Shown one piece after another: positions 5,964 through 13,191 of a stretch of 13,931 nucleotides of DNA. The notes below the pieces were generated by a model. That model was not told the DNA's origin. It saw nothing but the letters and a program-made list of their open reading frames with translations, and did not search any database. A program made the translations under genes and the position numbers. The DNA comes from CAZDGV01 sp964505195 (GTDB lineage Bacteria > Bacteroidota > Bacteroidia > Chitinophagales > Chitinophagaceae), in contig CAZDGV010000038.1 of NCBI GenBank assembly GCA_964505195.1, positions 1 through 13,931 of the forward strand. Reading direction: 5' to 3'. Each line of letters begins with the position of its first letter. The first letter of the stretch is position 1.

Positions 5964-7670
5964 TTAGTTTTCCGATGGTCTAAAATCGAGCACTTTAAGT
6001 TGCAGGGTGGTATTTCCGTTGTACTCATTCTTTTCCATGTGGTACACAATATCTACCGGTCCTTGTTGTAAAAGCGGAAGCATATGTGCTTTTCCGAAGG
6101 CGATACCCGTAAGGGTTATATTGTTTTGTTGTAGTACAAAGCGCAGATGTTCTTCTTTTACTACTTTGCTTAAGCCTTTATCGCGTACGCGTCGGGAGAG
6201 AAAAACCGGCTTCATGTTTTCCGGACCAAAAGGCTCCATCTGCTGAAGAATATTGTAAAAAGGCATTTGGATGTCTTTGAAATCAATTTCAGCATCAATC
6301 ACAATTTCAGGTATCAGCATTTCGGGTTCAATGCGGGAGGCAACGGCTGCTTCAAAAGCATCTGTAAAGTCGTTCAGTTTTTCCGGCGCGAGCGTGAGTC
6401 CTGCCGCAGCGAAATGACCGCCATAGCCAATCAGGTGTTCGCGGCAAGTATGAATGGCCTCGTAGAGGTTGAAACCCGCAACACTGCGCGCACTGCCCGA
6501 AAGTACTTCCCCGCTTTGTGTTAAAACAATGGTGGGCCGATAGTAGTGTTCAGTGAGTCGGGATGCTACAATCCCCACAACGCCTTTATGCCAATGCGGT
6601 TGAAAAAGTACGGTCGATTTGCGTTGTTGCAATGCGGTGCTTTGTTGAATTATTTCAAGCGCCTCGGCGGTAATGCTGCTGTCTCTTTCTTTGCGGTCGT
6701 CATTGTCGGCGTGCAGCATCTCGGCATAATGCATGGCTTCTTCCAATGAGGAAGCGATAAACATCTGAACCGCTTTTTTTGCATCATCCATTCGGCCGGC
6801 TGCGTTTACCCGCGGTGCAATCATGAACACCAGATTGTGAATTTGTACGGGTGTTTTCATGCCGCTCAGTTGCATCAATGCGGCAATGCCCAAAGAGGGT
6901 TTGCTGTTGGCCTGCAGCAACCCATGATAAGCAAGTATTCTGTTTTCGCCAGTAATGGGTACAATATCAGCGGCAATAGCGGTTGCTATCAAATCCAAAT
7001 AGGGGAAGGCAAAAAGATCGAGTGAAAGGTTTTGTTTTTCTGCAAGTGCACAAATTAATTTGAAGCCAACGCCGCAGCCACAGAGGTCTTTATAAGGGTA
7101 ACCGCAATCGCTTTGCTTAGGATTGAGGATGGCAACCGCTGGCGGTAATTCAGCATCTGGCAGGTGATGGTCGCACACGACAAAATCTATTCCCATCGCT
7201 TGTGCTTCTTCAATCAGTGCAACTGATTTAATGCCGCAGTCGAGCGCAACGATCAATGTGAATCCATTTTCTTTCGCAAAGCGGATGCCTTCTTTGGAAA
7301 TGCCATAACCTTCGCGATAGCGGTGGGGAATATAGTAGTCGAGGTTTTCTTTCTTGTATGAAGCGCACAGAAACTGATACATGCACGCTACACTGGTGGT
7401 GCCATCTACATCGTAATCGCCGTAAACCAATATTTTTTCCTGCTCTGCGAATGCTTTCAAAATTCTTTCCACCGCTTTGTCCATATCCTTCATCAGCCAG
7501 GGGCTGTGGAGTGCAGTTTTTTCCGGACGAAAAAATGCTTTTGCATCTTCAAAGGATGCAATGCCGCGTTGTGCGAGCATGCGACAAATGACAGGGTGTA
7601 TTTTGAGTGTTTCCGAAAGGGTACGAACGGATTGCTCATCGGCAGCGGGTATGGTCCAGCGTTTTAGCAA
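5964..7670 (-). CDS. recJ: Single-stranded-DNA-specific exonuclease RecJ
   Basis: 568 residues, standard for RecJ, a 5'-3' exonuclease on single-stranded DNA used in recombination and mismatch and base-excision repair. The DHH domain has all the metal-binding motifs: YGDYDVDGTT (Asp85, Asp87, Asp89), ALDCG (Asp144), CDHHLP (167-169) and ADIVP (Asp235). The DHHA1 domain follows with HKGVVGIVASRL (361-372) and GYGGHFAAAGL (GGH at 417-419), then the OB-fold that binds DNA. The start is TTG at 7670. The frame runs on upstream to 7742 without any ATG or GTG, and the protein from TTG matches the usual RecJ N-terminus (LKRW..., FEDAKAFFRP, LMKDMDKAVERI), so TTG is accepted. It lies 5 bases after the prenyl synthase stop and is probably co-transcribed with it. 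Confidence 0.96.
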   Translation of the reverse strand: MLKRWTIPAADEQSVRTLSETLKIHPVICRMLAQRGIASFEDAKAFFRPEKTALHSPWLMKDMDKAVERILKAFAEQEKILVYGDYDVDGTTSVACMYQFLCASYKKENLDYYIPHRYREGYGISKEGIRFAKENGFTLIVALDCGIKSVALIEEAQAMGIDFVVCDHHLPDAELPPAVAILNPKQSDCGYPYKDLCGCGVGFKLICALAEKQNLSLDLFAFPYLDLIATAIAADIVPITGENRILAYHGLLQANSKPSLGIAALMQLSGMKTPVQIHNLVFMIAPRVNAAGRMDDAKKAVQMFIASSLEEAMHYAEMLHADNDDRKERDSSITAEALEIIQQSTALQQRKSTVLFQPHWHKGVVGIVASRLTEHYYRPTIVLTQSGEVLSGSARSVAGFNLYEAIHTCREHLIGYGGHFAAAGLTLAPEKLNDFTDAFEAAVASRIEPEMLIPEIVIDAEIDFKDIQMPFYNILQQMEPFGPENMKPVFLSRRVRDKGLSKVVKEEHLRFVLQQNNITLTGIAFGKAHMLPLLQQGPVDIVYHMEKNEYNGNTTLQLKVLDFRPSEN

Positions 7671-7675
7671 AGGGC

Positions 7676-8647
7676 TTAATAGTTGCGATCGGTGGTAAAG
7701 CGCACCAGTTGCTCCAGTGCATCCCGATAGGTATTCTTTTCAAAATGATTCAGCAAGTCAATGGCTTCATCACGATATGCATTCATGCGTTCTGTGGCAT
7801 AACCAATACCTCCGGCCTGTTGTACTTCATCAATGATTTGCTGAATGTATTTTTTCTTTCTGTTTTCATTTTTGAGGATGTAAATCATCTCTCTCTTTTT
7901 TTCGCCACTAACGTTATTGAGCGTGTACAGCAGCGGCAGGGTTACCTTTTTTTCACGGATATCATTTCCTGTAGGTTTTCCTACCGAGGCGCTTCCATAG
8001 TCGAACAGGTCGTCCTTAATTTGGAAAGCAATTCCCGCTTTCTCTCCAAAGAGCATCATTTTTTGAGTGATTGCTTCATCCTCGGTGCCCGACCAGGCAC
8101 CTGCGCCACAGGCGGAGGAAAGGAGGGAGGCGGTTTTGTTGCGAATAATTTCGAAATAAATATCCTCGTCCAGGTTCAGTCCCCTTGCCTTTTCCAGCTG
8201 CAGGAGTTCGCCCTCGCTCATTTTCTGTACCGCTTCGGAAAGCAGCTTTAGAATCTTAAAATCTTCATTTTCAAGTGAAAGTAGGAGTCCGCGGGACAGC
8301 AGGTAGTCGCCCACCAGCACGGCAATCTTGTTTTTCCAGAGGGCGTTGATGGAGAAAAAACCTCTTCTTTCTAAGGACTCATCCACCACATCATCGTGCA
8401 CCAAGGTGGCGGTGTGCAGCAATTCTACCAGGGCTGCCGCGCGATAGGTACTTTCCTTTACAGGTCCGAAAAGACGTGCGCTCAGCAGTACAAACATCGG
8501 ACGAACCTGCTTGCCCTTTCTTTTGATAATATATTGCATGATACGATCCAGCAGGGCTGTTCTGCTTTTCACGCTTTTTTTAAAGGTAGATTCAAATTCA
8601 CGGAGTTCGGAATCAAGGAGTTGCTGTATATGATCCATGGTATTCAT
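7676..8647 (-). CDS. Long-chain polyprenyl diphosphate synthase
   Basis: 323 residues. A trans-isoprenyl diphosphate synthase that adds isopentenyl units to an allylic diphosphate. The first Asp-rich motif is HDDVVDE (Asp85, Asp86, Asp89), the second is QIKDDLFDY (Asp212, Asp213, Asp216), both intact; the RG after the first motif and KGKQVRP (residues 44-50) bind the diphosphates. Residues four and five positions before the first Asp are Thr81 and Ala80, small side chains that leave a deep product pocket, so a long chain, as needed for the menaquinone tail, is more likely than farnesyl or geranylgeranyl diphosphate. That is inference from the family; exact length is not readable. A second ATG lies three codons in. 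It is the first gene of a two-gene unit with recJ and is divergent from the ompA gene across 185 bp. Confidence 0.93.
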   Translation of the reverse strand: MNTMDHIQQLLDSELREFESTFKKSVKSRTALLDRIMQYIIKRKGKQVRPMFVLLSARLFGPVKESTYRAAALVELLHTATLVHDDVVDESLERRGFFSINALWKNKIAVLVGDYLLSRGLLLSLENEDFKILKLLSEAVQKMSEGELLQLEKARGLNLDEDIYFEIIRNKTASLLSSACGAGAWSGTEDEAITQKMMLFGEKAGIAFQIKDDLFDYGSASVGKPTGNDIREKKVTLPLLYTLNNVSGEKKREMIYILKNENRKKKYIQQIIDEVQQAGGIGYATERMNAYRDEAIDLLNHFEKNTYRDALEQLVRFTTDRNY

Positions 8648-8762
8648 CCGCCGGCAAGATACAATCAGATAGTGCTATTTAAAAATTCTGGTGCCGCAAA
8701 GCAACATTTTACCCAAAGGGCTGGTCTTTGTTCCTGATGTACAGGCAAAAGGGGGTTAAAAA

Positions 8763-8795
8763 TTTTGATTTTTAAGGTATTTTCCTATATTTTTG
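8763..8795 (+). promoter_or_regulatory. Strong Bacteroidota promoter of the OmpA gene
   Basis: TTTTG (8763-8767), 20 bases, then TATTTTTG (8788-8795): a complete match to the TTTG / TAnnTTTG pair at ideal spacing. Transcription would start near 8800 and leave a leader of about 30 AT-rich bases without a Shine-Dalgarno sequence, as is usual for abundant outer-membrane proteins of this phylum. Confidence 0.8.
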
Positions 8796-8832
8796 CCCTC
8801 ATCAGGTTTATCTTAAACTTAATTAAACAACT

Positions 8833-10500
8833 ATGGCAAGCAAACTGAACCTTGCGCTCGTGGCTATCCTCTGTTTCATTGGTTCCACAGCGTTCTCTCA
8901 AAGCTATGACTGGAAAGACTCCTCCTTGATCCCCAAAAGTGGAAAAGCACAACACAGTGAATTTCTTCAAAACCAGTATCCTTTCCCCGCAATGCCCCGC
9001 AATCAGTGGGAAGTTGGTATTGGTTTAGGCAACTCATCTATTTCTGGTGATGTTCCTGCGCGTTTACCTAATTTGGGTATTGACCTGCATGTTCGTAAAT
9101 CACTCGGATATATCTTCTCTCTCCGTGGTCAGTACAGCTATGCTACTGCACGTGGTTTGAACTATTTGTCTGCTTTGAATTTCGGTAGCAATCCTGCTTG
9201 GAATGCACGTTACAATGGTCCACGCGATATGAACCTCGCCAACGGAACCAAAATGACCTACACTAGCCCGAGCTATAGTTCAGCCAACCCTGTCCCTTAT
9301 ACCTACCTGAATGCAGATGCGGTATATTATAATTTCCGCACCGTTATGCATGACCTTTCGTTGCAGGGTGTAATTACACTGAACAACGTACGTTTTCATA
9401 AATCTAATTCCGGATTCCTTCTTTATGGTTTCGGTGGATTGGGAACATTCCTTTACAGCACATCTATCGATGCGCTGGATGCGAATGGCAATCCTTACAG
9501 AAGCGCATTCAATGCAATTGCTGCTGCTAACCGCGGCGGTAATGAATATAGCAACCGCAATACCATTCGTAAAGACCTGAAAGCGGTGCTGGATGGCACT
9601 TACGAAACAGATGCTGAAACAAACGGAAAGAGCGGTTCTTTGTTCAACATGACCATGCGTCCTTCGGTTTCTGTTGGTGCCGGTGTTGCTTACAAGCTGA
9701 GCAAGCGCCTTAACCTTGCACTCGAGCACAAGTTCACTGCCGTAAAGGATGATTTGCTCGATGGTCAGCGTTGGCAGGAAGCTCCTCTTGGAAATGCATC
9801 ACTTACACGTGATTACGATGCATGGCACTATACTAGCGTTCAATTGAACTTTAACCTGGGTGCTAAATCTGTTGAGCCACTCTGGTGGATGAATCCGCTG
9901 GACTATGCATACAATGAGCTTAACGCTCCCCGTCACATGAAGTTACCCAAGCCTGTATTGGATGATGCAGATGGCGATGGTGTTGCAGATCAGTTTGATC
10001 GCGAACCCAACACACCTGCAGGTTGCCCTGTAGATACACATGGTGTTAGTCGCGATACAGATGGCGATGGTGTTCCTGATTGCAAAGACAAAGAATTGGT
10101 TACTCCTACCTATTGCCAGCCTGTTGATACAGATGGCGTTGGTAAGTGTCCGGATCCTGCTTGCTGTAAGAATGCAGTAGGTATGACCAGCAACGCTTGC
10201 CAGCTGGTAGATCTTCCTTCTATCAACTTCAAGGGCGGTGCCACTTCACTTGGTGCAGAAGCACAAGCATTGCTGAACAGCGTAGCTTCTTCAATGCGCA
10301 GCCAGCCAAATTGTAAACTTGTAGTATGCGGCAGTGCTGCAAAGAGCAAGAGCGGCCAGGCACTTGGTCAGAAGCGCGTAGATGCAATTGTGAAGTACCT
10401 GGTTGAATCTCAGGGCATTAGCGCTGATCGCGTAGCTGCTCAATACGACTGCAGCGAAGGTGATCCTTCTGTAGTTGAGCTTCGCGCTGAGCAGAAATAA
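8833..10500 (+). CDS. OmpA-family outer-membrane protein with TSP3 repeats
   Basis: 555 residues. The signal peptide is MASKLNLALVAILCFIGSTAFS, with cleavage expected before Gln23. Residues about 50-345 alternate polar and hydrophobic segments and fit a beta-barrel (for example WEVGIGLGNSSISGD, VSVGAGVAYKLSKRLNLALEHKF, HYTSVQLNFNLG). Then come calcium-binding thrombospondin type 3-like repeats, DADGDGVADQFD (about 378-388), DTDGDGVPD (about 408) and DTDGVG (about 432). A divergent OmpA C-terminal domain follows at about 460-550, with LPSINFKGGATSL and QKRVDAIVKYLVESQGISADRV. The usual GHTD of that domain is CGSAA, so the peptidoglycan-binding Asp is missing, while the Arg of QKR remains. The C-terminal 165 residues contain ten Cys, none in the barrel, which suggests disulfides. 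It is a single-gene unit with its own strong promoter and terminator and is probably abundant. Confidence 0.9.
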   Translation: MASKLNLALVAILCFIGSTAFSQSYDWKDSSLIPKSGKAQHSEFLQNQYPFPAMPRNQWEVGIGLGNSSISGDVPARLPNLGIDLHVRKSLGYIFSLRGQYSYATARGLNYLSALNFGSNPAWNARYNGPRDMNLANGTKMTYTSPSYSSANPVPYTYLNADAVYYNFRTVMHDLSLQGVITLNNVRFHKSNSGFLLYGFGGLGTFLYSTSIDALDANGNPYRSAFNAIAAANRGGNEYSNRNTIRKDLKAVLDGTYETDAETNGKSGSLFNMTMRPSVSVGAGVAYKLSKRLNLALEHKFTAVKDDLLDGQRWQEAPLGNASLTRDYDAWHYTSVQLNFNLGAKSVEPLWWMNPLDYAYNELNAPRHMKLPKPVLDDADGDGVADQFDREPNTPAGCPVDTHGVSRDTDGDGVPDCKDKELVTPTYCQPVDTDGVGKCPDPACCKNAVGMTSNACQLVDLPSINFKGGATSLGAEAQALLNSVASSMRSQPNCKLVVCGSAAKSKSGQALGQKRVDAIVKYLVESQGISADRVAAQYDCSEGDPSVVELRAEQK

Positions 10501-10519
10501 TACATTCTAACTTGTTTAA

Positions 10520-10549
10520 AGGCCTCATGAAATTCATGGGGCCTTTTTT
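10520..10549 (+). terminator. Rho-independent terminator of the OmpA gene
   Basis: Stem AGGCCTCATG (10520-10529) pairs with CATGGGGCCT (10535-10544), ten pairs with one T-G wobble, around an AAATT loop, and continues into a run of six T. It begins 20 bases after the stop codon. Confidence 0.92.
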
Positions 10550-10619
10550 ATGGACATCGGTAGGGTAATGAGCTGGTTTTGAGCTAATTTGATTCCGGTG
10601 TAAATTGCCCTGAAATAAT

Positions 10620-10627
10620 TATCTTTG
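10620..10627 (+). promoter_or_regulatory. Putative -7 element for bamD
   Basis: TATCTTTG matches TAnnTTTG exactly, ten bases before the bamD ATG. The -33 region is poor (a GGTG 19 bases upstream). If used, transcription would start only a few bases before ATG 10637, giving a nearly leaderless mRNA, and the TTG at 10625 could not be a start codon. Confidence 0.45.
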
Positions 10628-10636
10628 CCATCCTCT

Positions 10637-11467
10637 ATGAATTCGATTGCCAGAATTGGTTTGTGGTTCGCTTTGATCATTATCATGGCAGGCTGTTCTA
10701 AAAACAGCGTTACCAAGATCCAGAAAAGCAAGGATGTAGAATACAAGCTGCGGATGGCTGAGAAGTTTTATGCGGGAAAAAAATACAGTAAGGCACAGAT
10801 ACTCTTTGAAGAATTGTATCCACTGCTGAAAAATGATCCCCGCTTTGAAGATCTTTTTTATAAGTATGCACATTGTGCATACTACCTGCGCAGTTATATG
10901 GATGCAGAGAATCTATTTAAAGGATATCTCGATGCATTCCCCAAAAGCCCACGTGCGGCAGAGGTCGATTTTATGCGAGCACTCTGCTTTTACAAGCAGT
11001 CGCCTAAAATAGAGCTCGATCAATCCAATACACAAAAAACGATCGGCTATATGCAGGCGTTTATCAATACCTATCCTGAGTCGGGCAAGGTGCAAGAGGC
11101 AAAGGATATGATTGATCAGTGTTTTGAAAAGCTGGAGCTAAAGGAATTTAAAAGTGCTGAACTCTATTACAATGTCGGATCGTTTAGAGCAGCGGCGATT
11201 ACCTTTACCAACCTGCTGAACCATTATCCAGAATCGAAACGCGCAGATGAGTATAAGTTGATGGTGATAAAATCGTATTATGAATATGCTTTAATGAGCA
11301 TTGAAACCAAGCAGCAAGAGCGTTACGGACAGGTTATTTCGGAGTATTACGATTTTGTCGACAGATTTCCTGAAAGCAAGTTTTTAAAAGAAGCAGAAAA
11401 ATATTTCAACCTTACACAAAACAATTTAAAAGTATTACAAAATGAGCAAACTGTTAAGAAAGATTAG
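10637..11467 (+). CDS. bamD: Outer-membrane protein assembly factor BamD
   Basis: 276 residues. An outer-membrane lipoprotein of the BAM complex, which folds beta-barrel proteins together with BamA. The signal ends in the lipobox IMAGC, with Cys20 lipidated. The mature protein is built of helical TPR-type repeats: AEKFYAGKKYSKAQILFEEL, YKYAHCAYYLRSYMDAENLF and YNVGSFRAAAITFTNLLNHYPESKRADEY are repeat pairs, and the phrases FPKSPRAAEV, YPESGKVQEA and FPESKFLKEA recur at repeat ends, as in BamD/ComL. An in-frame TTG lies four codons upstream, but it overlaps a promoter-like TATCTTTG, so ATG 10637 is preferred. The last 26 bases overlap the next gene, which suggests translational coupling. This bamD/omega pairing is typical for Bacteroidota. 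Confidence 0.92.
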   Translation: MNSIARIGLWFALIIIMAGCSKNSVTKIQKSKDVEYKLRMAEKFYAGKKYSKAQILFEELYPLLKNDPRFEDLFYKYAHCAYYLRSYMDAENLFKGYLDAFPKSPRAAEVDFMRALCFYKQSPKIELDQSNTQKTIGYMQAFINTYPESGKVQEAKDMIDQCFEKLELKEFKSAELYYNVGSFRAAAITFTNLLNHYPESKRADEYKLMVIKSYYEYALMSIETKQQERYGQVISEYYDFVDRFPESKFLKEAEKYFNLTQNNLKVLQNEQTVKKD

Positions 11468-11783
11468 CGCCCATACCAGCAATGTTGCTGAAACGAAGAA
11501 CATCGCAGAGATTAAGTCAAAAACAGGTAATGTTTATGAGTCGATCGCTGTAATTGCCAAAAGAGCAAATCAAATCAATATTGCTTTAAAAGAAGAACTC
11601 CATAACAAGCTGGAAGAGTTTGCCAGCCATACCGACAGCCTGGAGGAAATTCATGAAAACAAAGAGCAGATTGAGATTTCCAGAGCGTATGAAAAAATGC
11701 CCAACCCTGCATTGCTTGCAACGCAAGAATTTCTAGAAGATAAAGTTTATTACCGCAAGCCGGAGAACGATCTCTTCTCCTAA
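11442..11783 (+). CDS. rpoZ: Omega-like RNA polymerase subunit (Rpb6/omega family)
   Basis: 113 residues. The segment NVYESIAVIAKRANQINIALKEE (residues 30-52) corresponds to the conserved AKRA helix with which bacterial omega and eukaryotic Rpb6 clamp the largest RNA polymerase subunit. The rest diverges from proteobacterial omega, as is normal in Bacteroidota, and ends with a conserved-looking EKMPNPALLATQEFLEDKVYYRKP. It starts 26 bases before the end of bamD, in another frame, with no Shine-Dalgarno sequence, so translation is probably coupled to bamD. A strong terminator follows directly. In many Bacteroidota the next gene is coaBC, which is not found here. Assignment rests on the short helix and on the neighbour. 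Confidence 0.75.
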   Translation: MSKLLRKISAHTSNVAETKNIAEIKSKTGNVYESIAVIAKRANQINIALKEELHNKLEEFASHTDSLEEIHENKEQIEISRAYEKMPNPALLATQEFLEDKVYYRKPENDLFS

Positions 11784-11806
11784 TTGATTTTGCGTATACC
11801 TACTTG

Positions 11807-11830
11807 GGCGGTCTTTTGACCGCCTTTTTT
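11807..11830 (+). terminator. Rho-independent terminator after the omega-like gene
   Basis: GGCGGTC (11807-11813), loop TTTT, GACCGCC (11818-11824): a perfect 7-bp GC-rich stem followed by six T. It ends the bamD-omega unit and implies that porD downstream has its own promoter. TAACTTTA at 11899-11906 is a seven-of-eight match to a -7 box, with no good -33 element. Confidence 0.93.
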
Positions 11831-11923
11831 ATTTTCTCTAGCCATTTAAGTATTGAATCATTTTTCCAAGTACCTTATGAAATTGGCACTTACATGCTTA
11901 ACTTTATCTGCAGATAATTCTAT

Positions 11924-12841
11924 ATGCGCCAATTGTTGATACTGCTTATATTATGCACAGGTTTTTTTCGCATGAACGCACAGGAGTTGAATGCCCGTGT
12001 TACCGTGTTATCGAACCGAATGCCTACCACGGTTGATCGTAAGATTTTTCAGACACTTCAAACTTCGCTTCAAAACTTCTTGAATAACAGAAAATGGACA
12101 AAGCTTACCTATAAGCCTACAGAAAGAATTGAATGCAGTTTTTTGCTAAATCTCGAACGCACGCCCGAGTTGAATGTATATGAGGCAACACTTACCGTTC
12201 AGGCCGGGCGTCCGGTATATAGTGCAAATTATTTATCGCCCATCATCAATTTTCAGGATCCAGCCGTTTCATTTCGATATGTTGAATTTCAGCCCATGGA
12301 ATTCAATGAAAACAGAGTCAGCACTGGTGATCCCCTCATTTCCAATTTAACAGCTGTATTTGCTTTTTATGTGTATGTTATTTTAGGTGCAGATAACGAT
12401 TCGTTTACACAAAGAGGGGGAGATCCCTATTTTCAATCGGCGCTTAACATTGTAAACAATGCTCCGGATGCACGCTATATTACCGGCTGGAAATCTTTTG
12501 ACGGTATCCGAAACCGATATTGGCTAGCAGAAAACTTTATCAATAGCCGATATGCGGTGATGCACGATGTATATTACAGCTACTACCGGCGGGGCTTTGA
12601 TATGATGTATGAAGACGAGCAAGCCGCTAGAGATGCGATGATGAATGCGCTGATTTATCTTGAAAATCTGCATAAAGACATACCGAATTTGATGATACTG
12701 CAGTTTTTTCTGCTCGGCAAGGCAGATGAGCTGATCAATGTTTTCAAAAAGGCGCCTGTTGATGTAAAACAAAGGGCGCGCGACATATTATCCCGAATTG
12801 ATATTGCAAATGCGGCTCGCTATAAACAGGATTTAAAATGA
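11924..12841 (+). CDS. porD: DUF4835 family protein, type IX secretion protein PorD
   Basis: 305 residues. Signal peptide MRQLLILLILCTGFFRMNA with cleavage expected before Gln20. The mature protein starts QELNARVTVLSNRMP and has the features of the DUF4835/PorD family: the TVDRKIFQTLQTSLQNFLNNRKWT segment, a FLLNLERTPELNVYEATLTVQAGRPVY-like region, FQDPAVSFRYVEFQPMEFNEN, and a central LTAVFAFYVYVILGADNDSF stretch with the following GGDPYFQSALNIVNNAP. PorD proteins are periplasmic and associated with the type IX secretion system of Bacteroidota, although the exact job is unclear. It overlaps the next gene by ATGA, so the two are translated together. A terminator separates it from the upstream bamD unit. 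Confidence 0.88.
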   Translation: MRQLLILLILCTGFFRMNAQELNARVTVLSNRMPTTVDRKIFQTLQTSLQNFLNNRKWTKLTYKPTERIECSFLLNLERTPELNVYEATLTVQAGRPVYSANYLSPIINFQDPAVSFRYVEFQPMEFNENRVSTGDPLISNLTAVFAFYVYVILGADNDSFTQRGGDPYFQSALNIVNNAPDARYITGWKSFDGIRNRYWLAENFINSRYAVMHDVYYSYYRRGFDMMYEDEQAARDAMMNALIYLENLHKDIPNLMILQFFLLGKADELINVFKKAPVDVKQRARDILSRIDIANAARYKQDLK

Positions 12842-13179
12842 GATATCTTTTTTCATGGATGATCTTTTTACTTGTTGCATGTCGCGGCGCGACTTCCCAT
12901 GACGTTCTTTCTGAGGCTGAAATGCAAATGGTGGTTTGGGATTTATTGCGCGCAAACGGCCTTACCCAGGCCGAAGTTTTAAAAAACGGGAAGGTAGAAT
13001 CACTTCTCTCTGACGCAGAAAAGTATCAACAGGTATTTTCTTCACATGCAATGAACAGGCAAGATTTTTTTAAGAGTTATACTTATTATTTAGCGCGGCC
13101 CGATCGATTAAAGGTGATTTTGGATTCGGTTTCCAATATGGCGATCCGATATACCGAAGAAATTCAACGAACACCTTAA
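12838..13179 (+). CDS. DUF4296 family lipoprotein
   Basis: 113 residues. A short signal MRYLFSWMIFLLVAC with a lipobox LVAC (Cys15 lipidated). The remainder fits the DUF4296 domain: LSEAEMQMVVWDLLRANGLTQ, a variable stretch, YQQVFSSHAMNRQDFFKSYTYYLARPDRLKVILDSV, and a short tail. The W/Y-rich helical pattern with ...FxxSxxYYxxxPxxLxxIxDS is the hallmark. The function of the family is not known; a membrane-linked role in the periplasm follows from the signal. The start codon overlaps the porD stop by four bases (ATGA). I recall DUF4296 genes more often near pyrC (dihydroorotase) in Flavobacteria; here it follows porD. Confidence 0.82.
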   Translation: MRYLFSWMIFLLVACRGATSHDVLSEAEMQMVVWDLLRANGLTQAEVLKNGKVESLLSDAEKYQQVFSSHAMNRQDFFKSYTYYLARPDRLKVILDSVSNMAIRYTEEIQRTP

Positions 13180-13191
13180 ATATAGTTCCCT

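Noticed and set aside
7607..8251. Plus-strand open frame of 214 codons opposite the prenyl synthase and recJ start
   Set aside because: It is antisense to two clear genes and its translation shows no domain or signal that looks real.
10625..10636. TTG start for bamD
   Set aside because: It overlaps the TATCTTTG promoter-like box, and the lipoprotein signal is complete from ATG 10637.
11877..11939. Twenty-codon frame (MKLALTCLTLSA...) just upstream of porD
   Set aside because: Very short, ends inside porD, and overlaps the likely promoter of porD; an upstream leader peptide cannot be supported.
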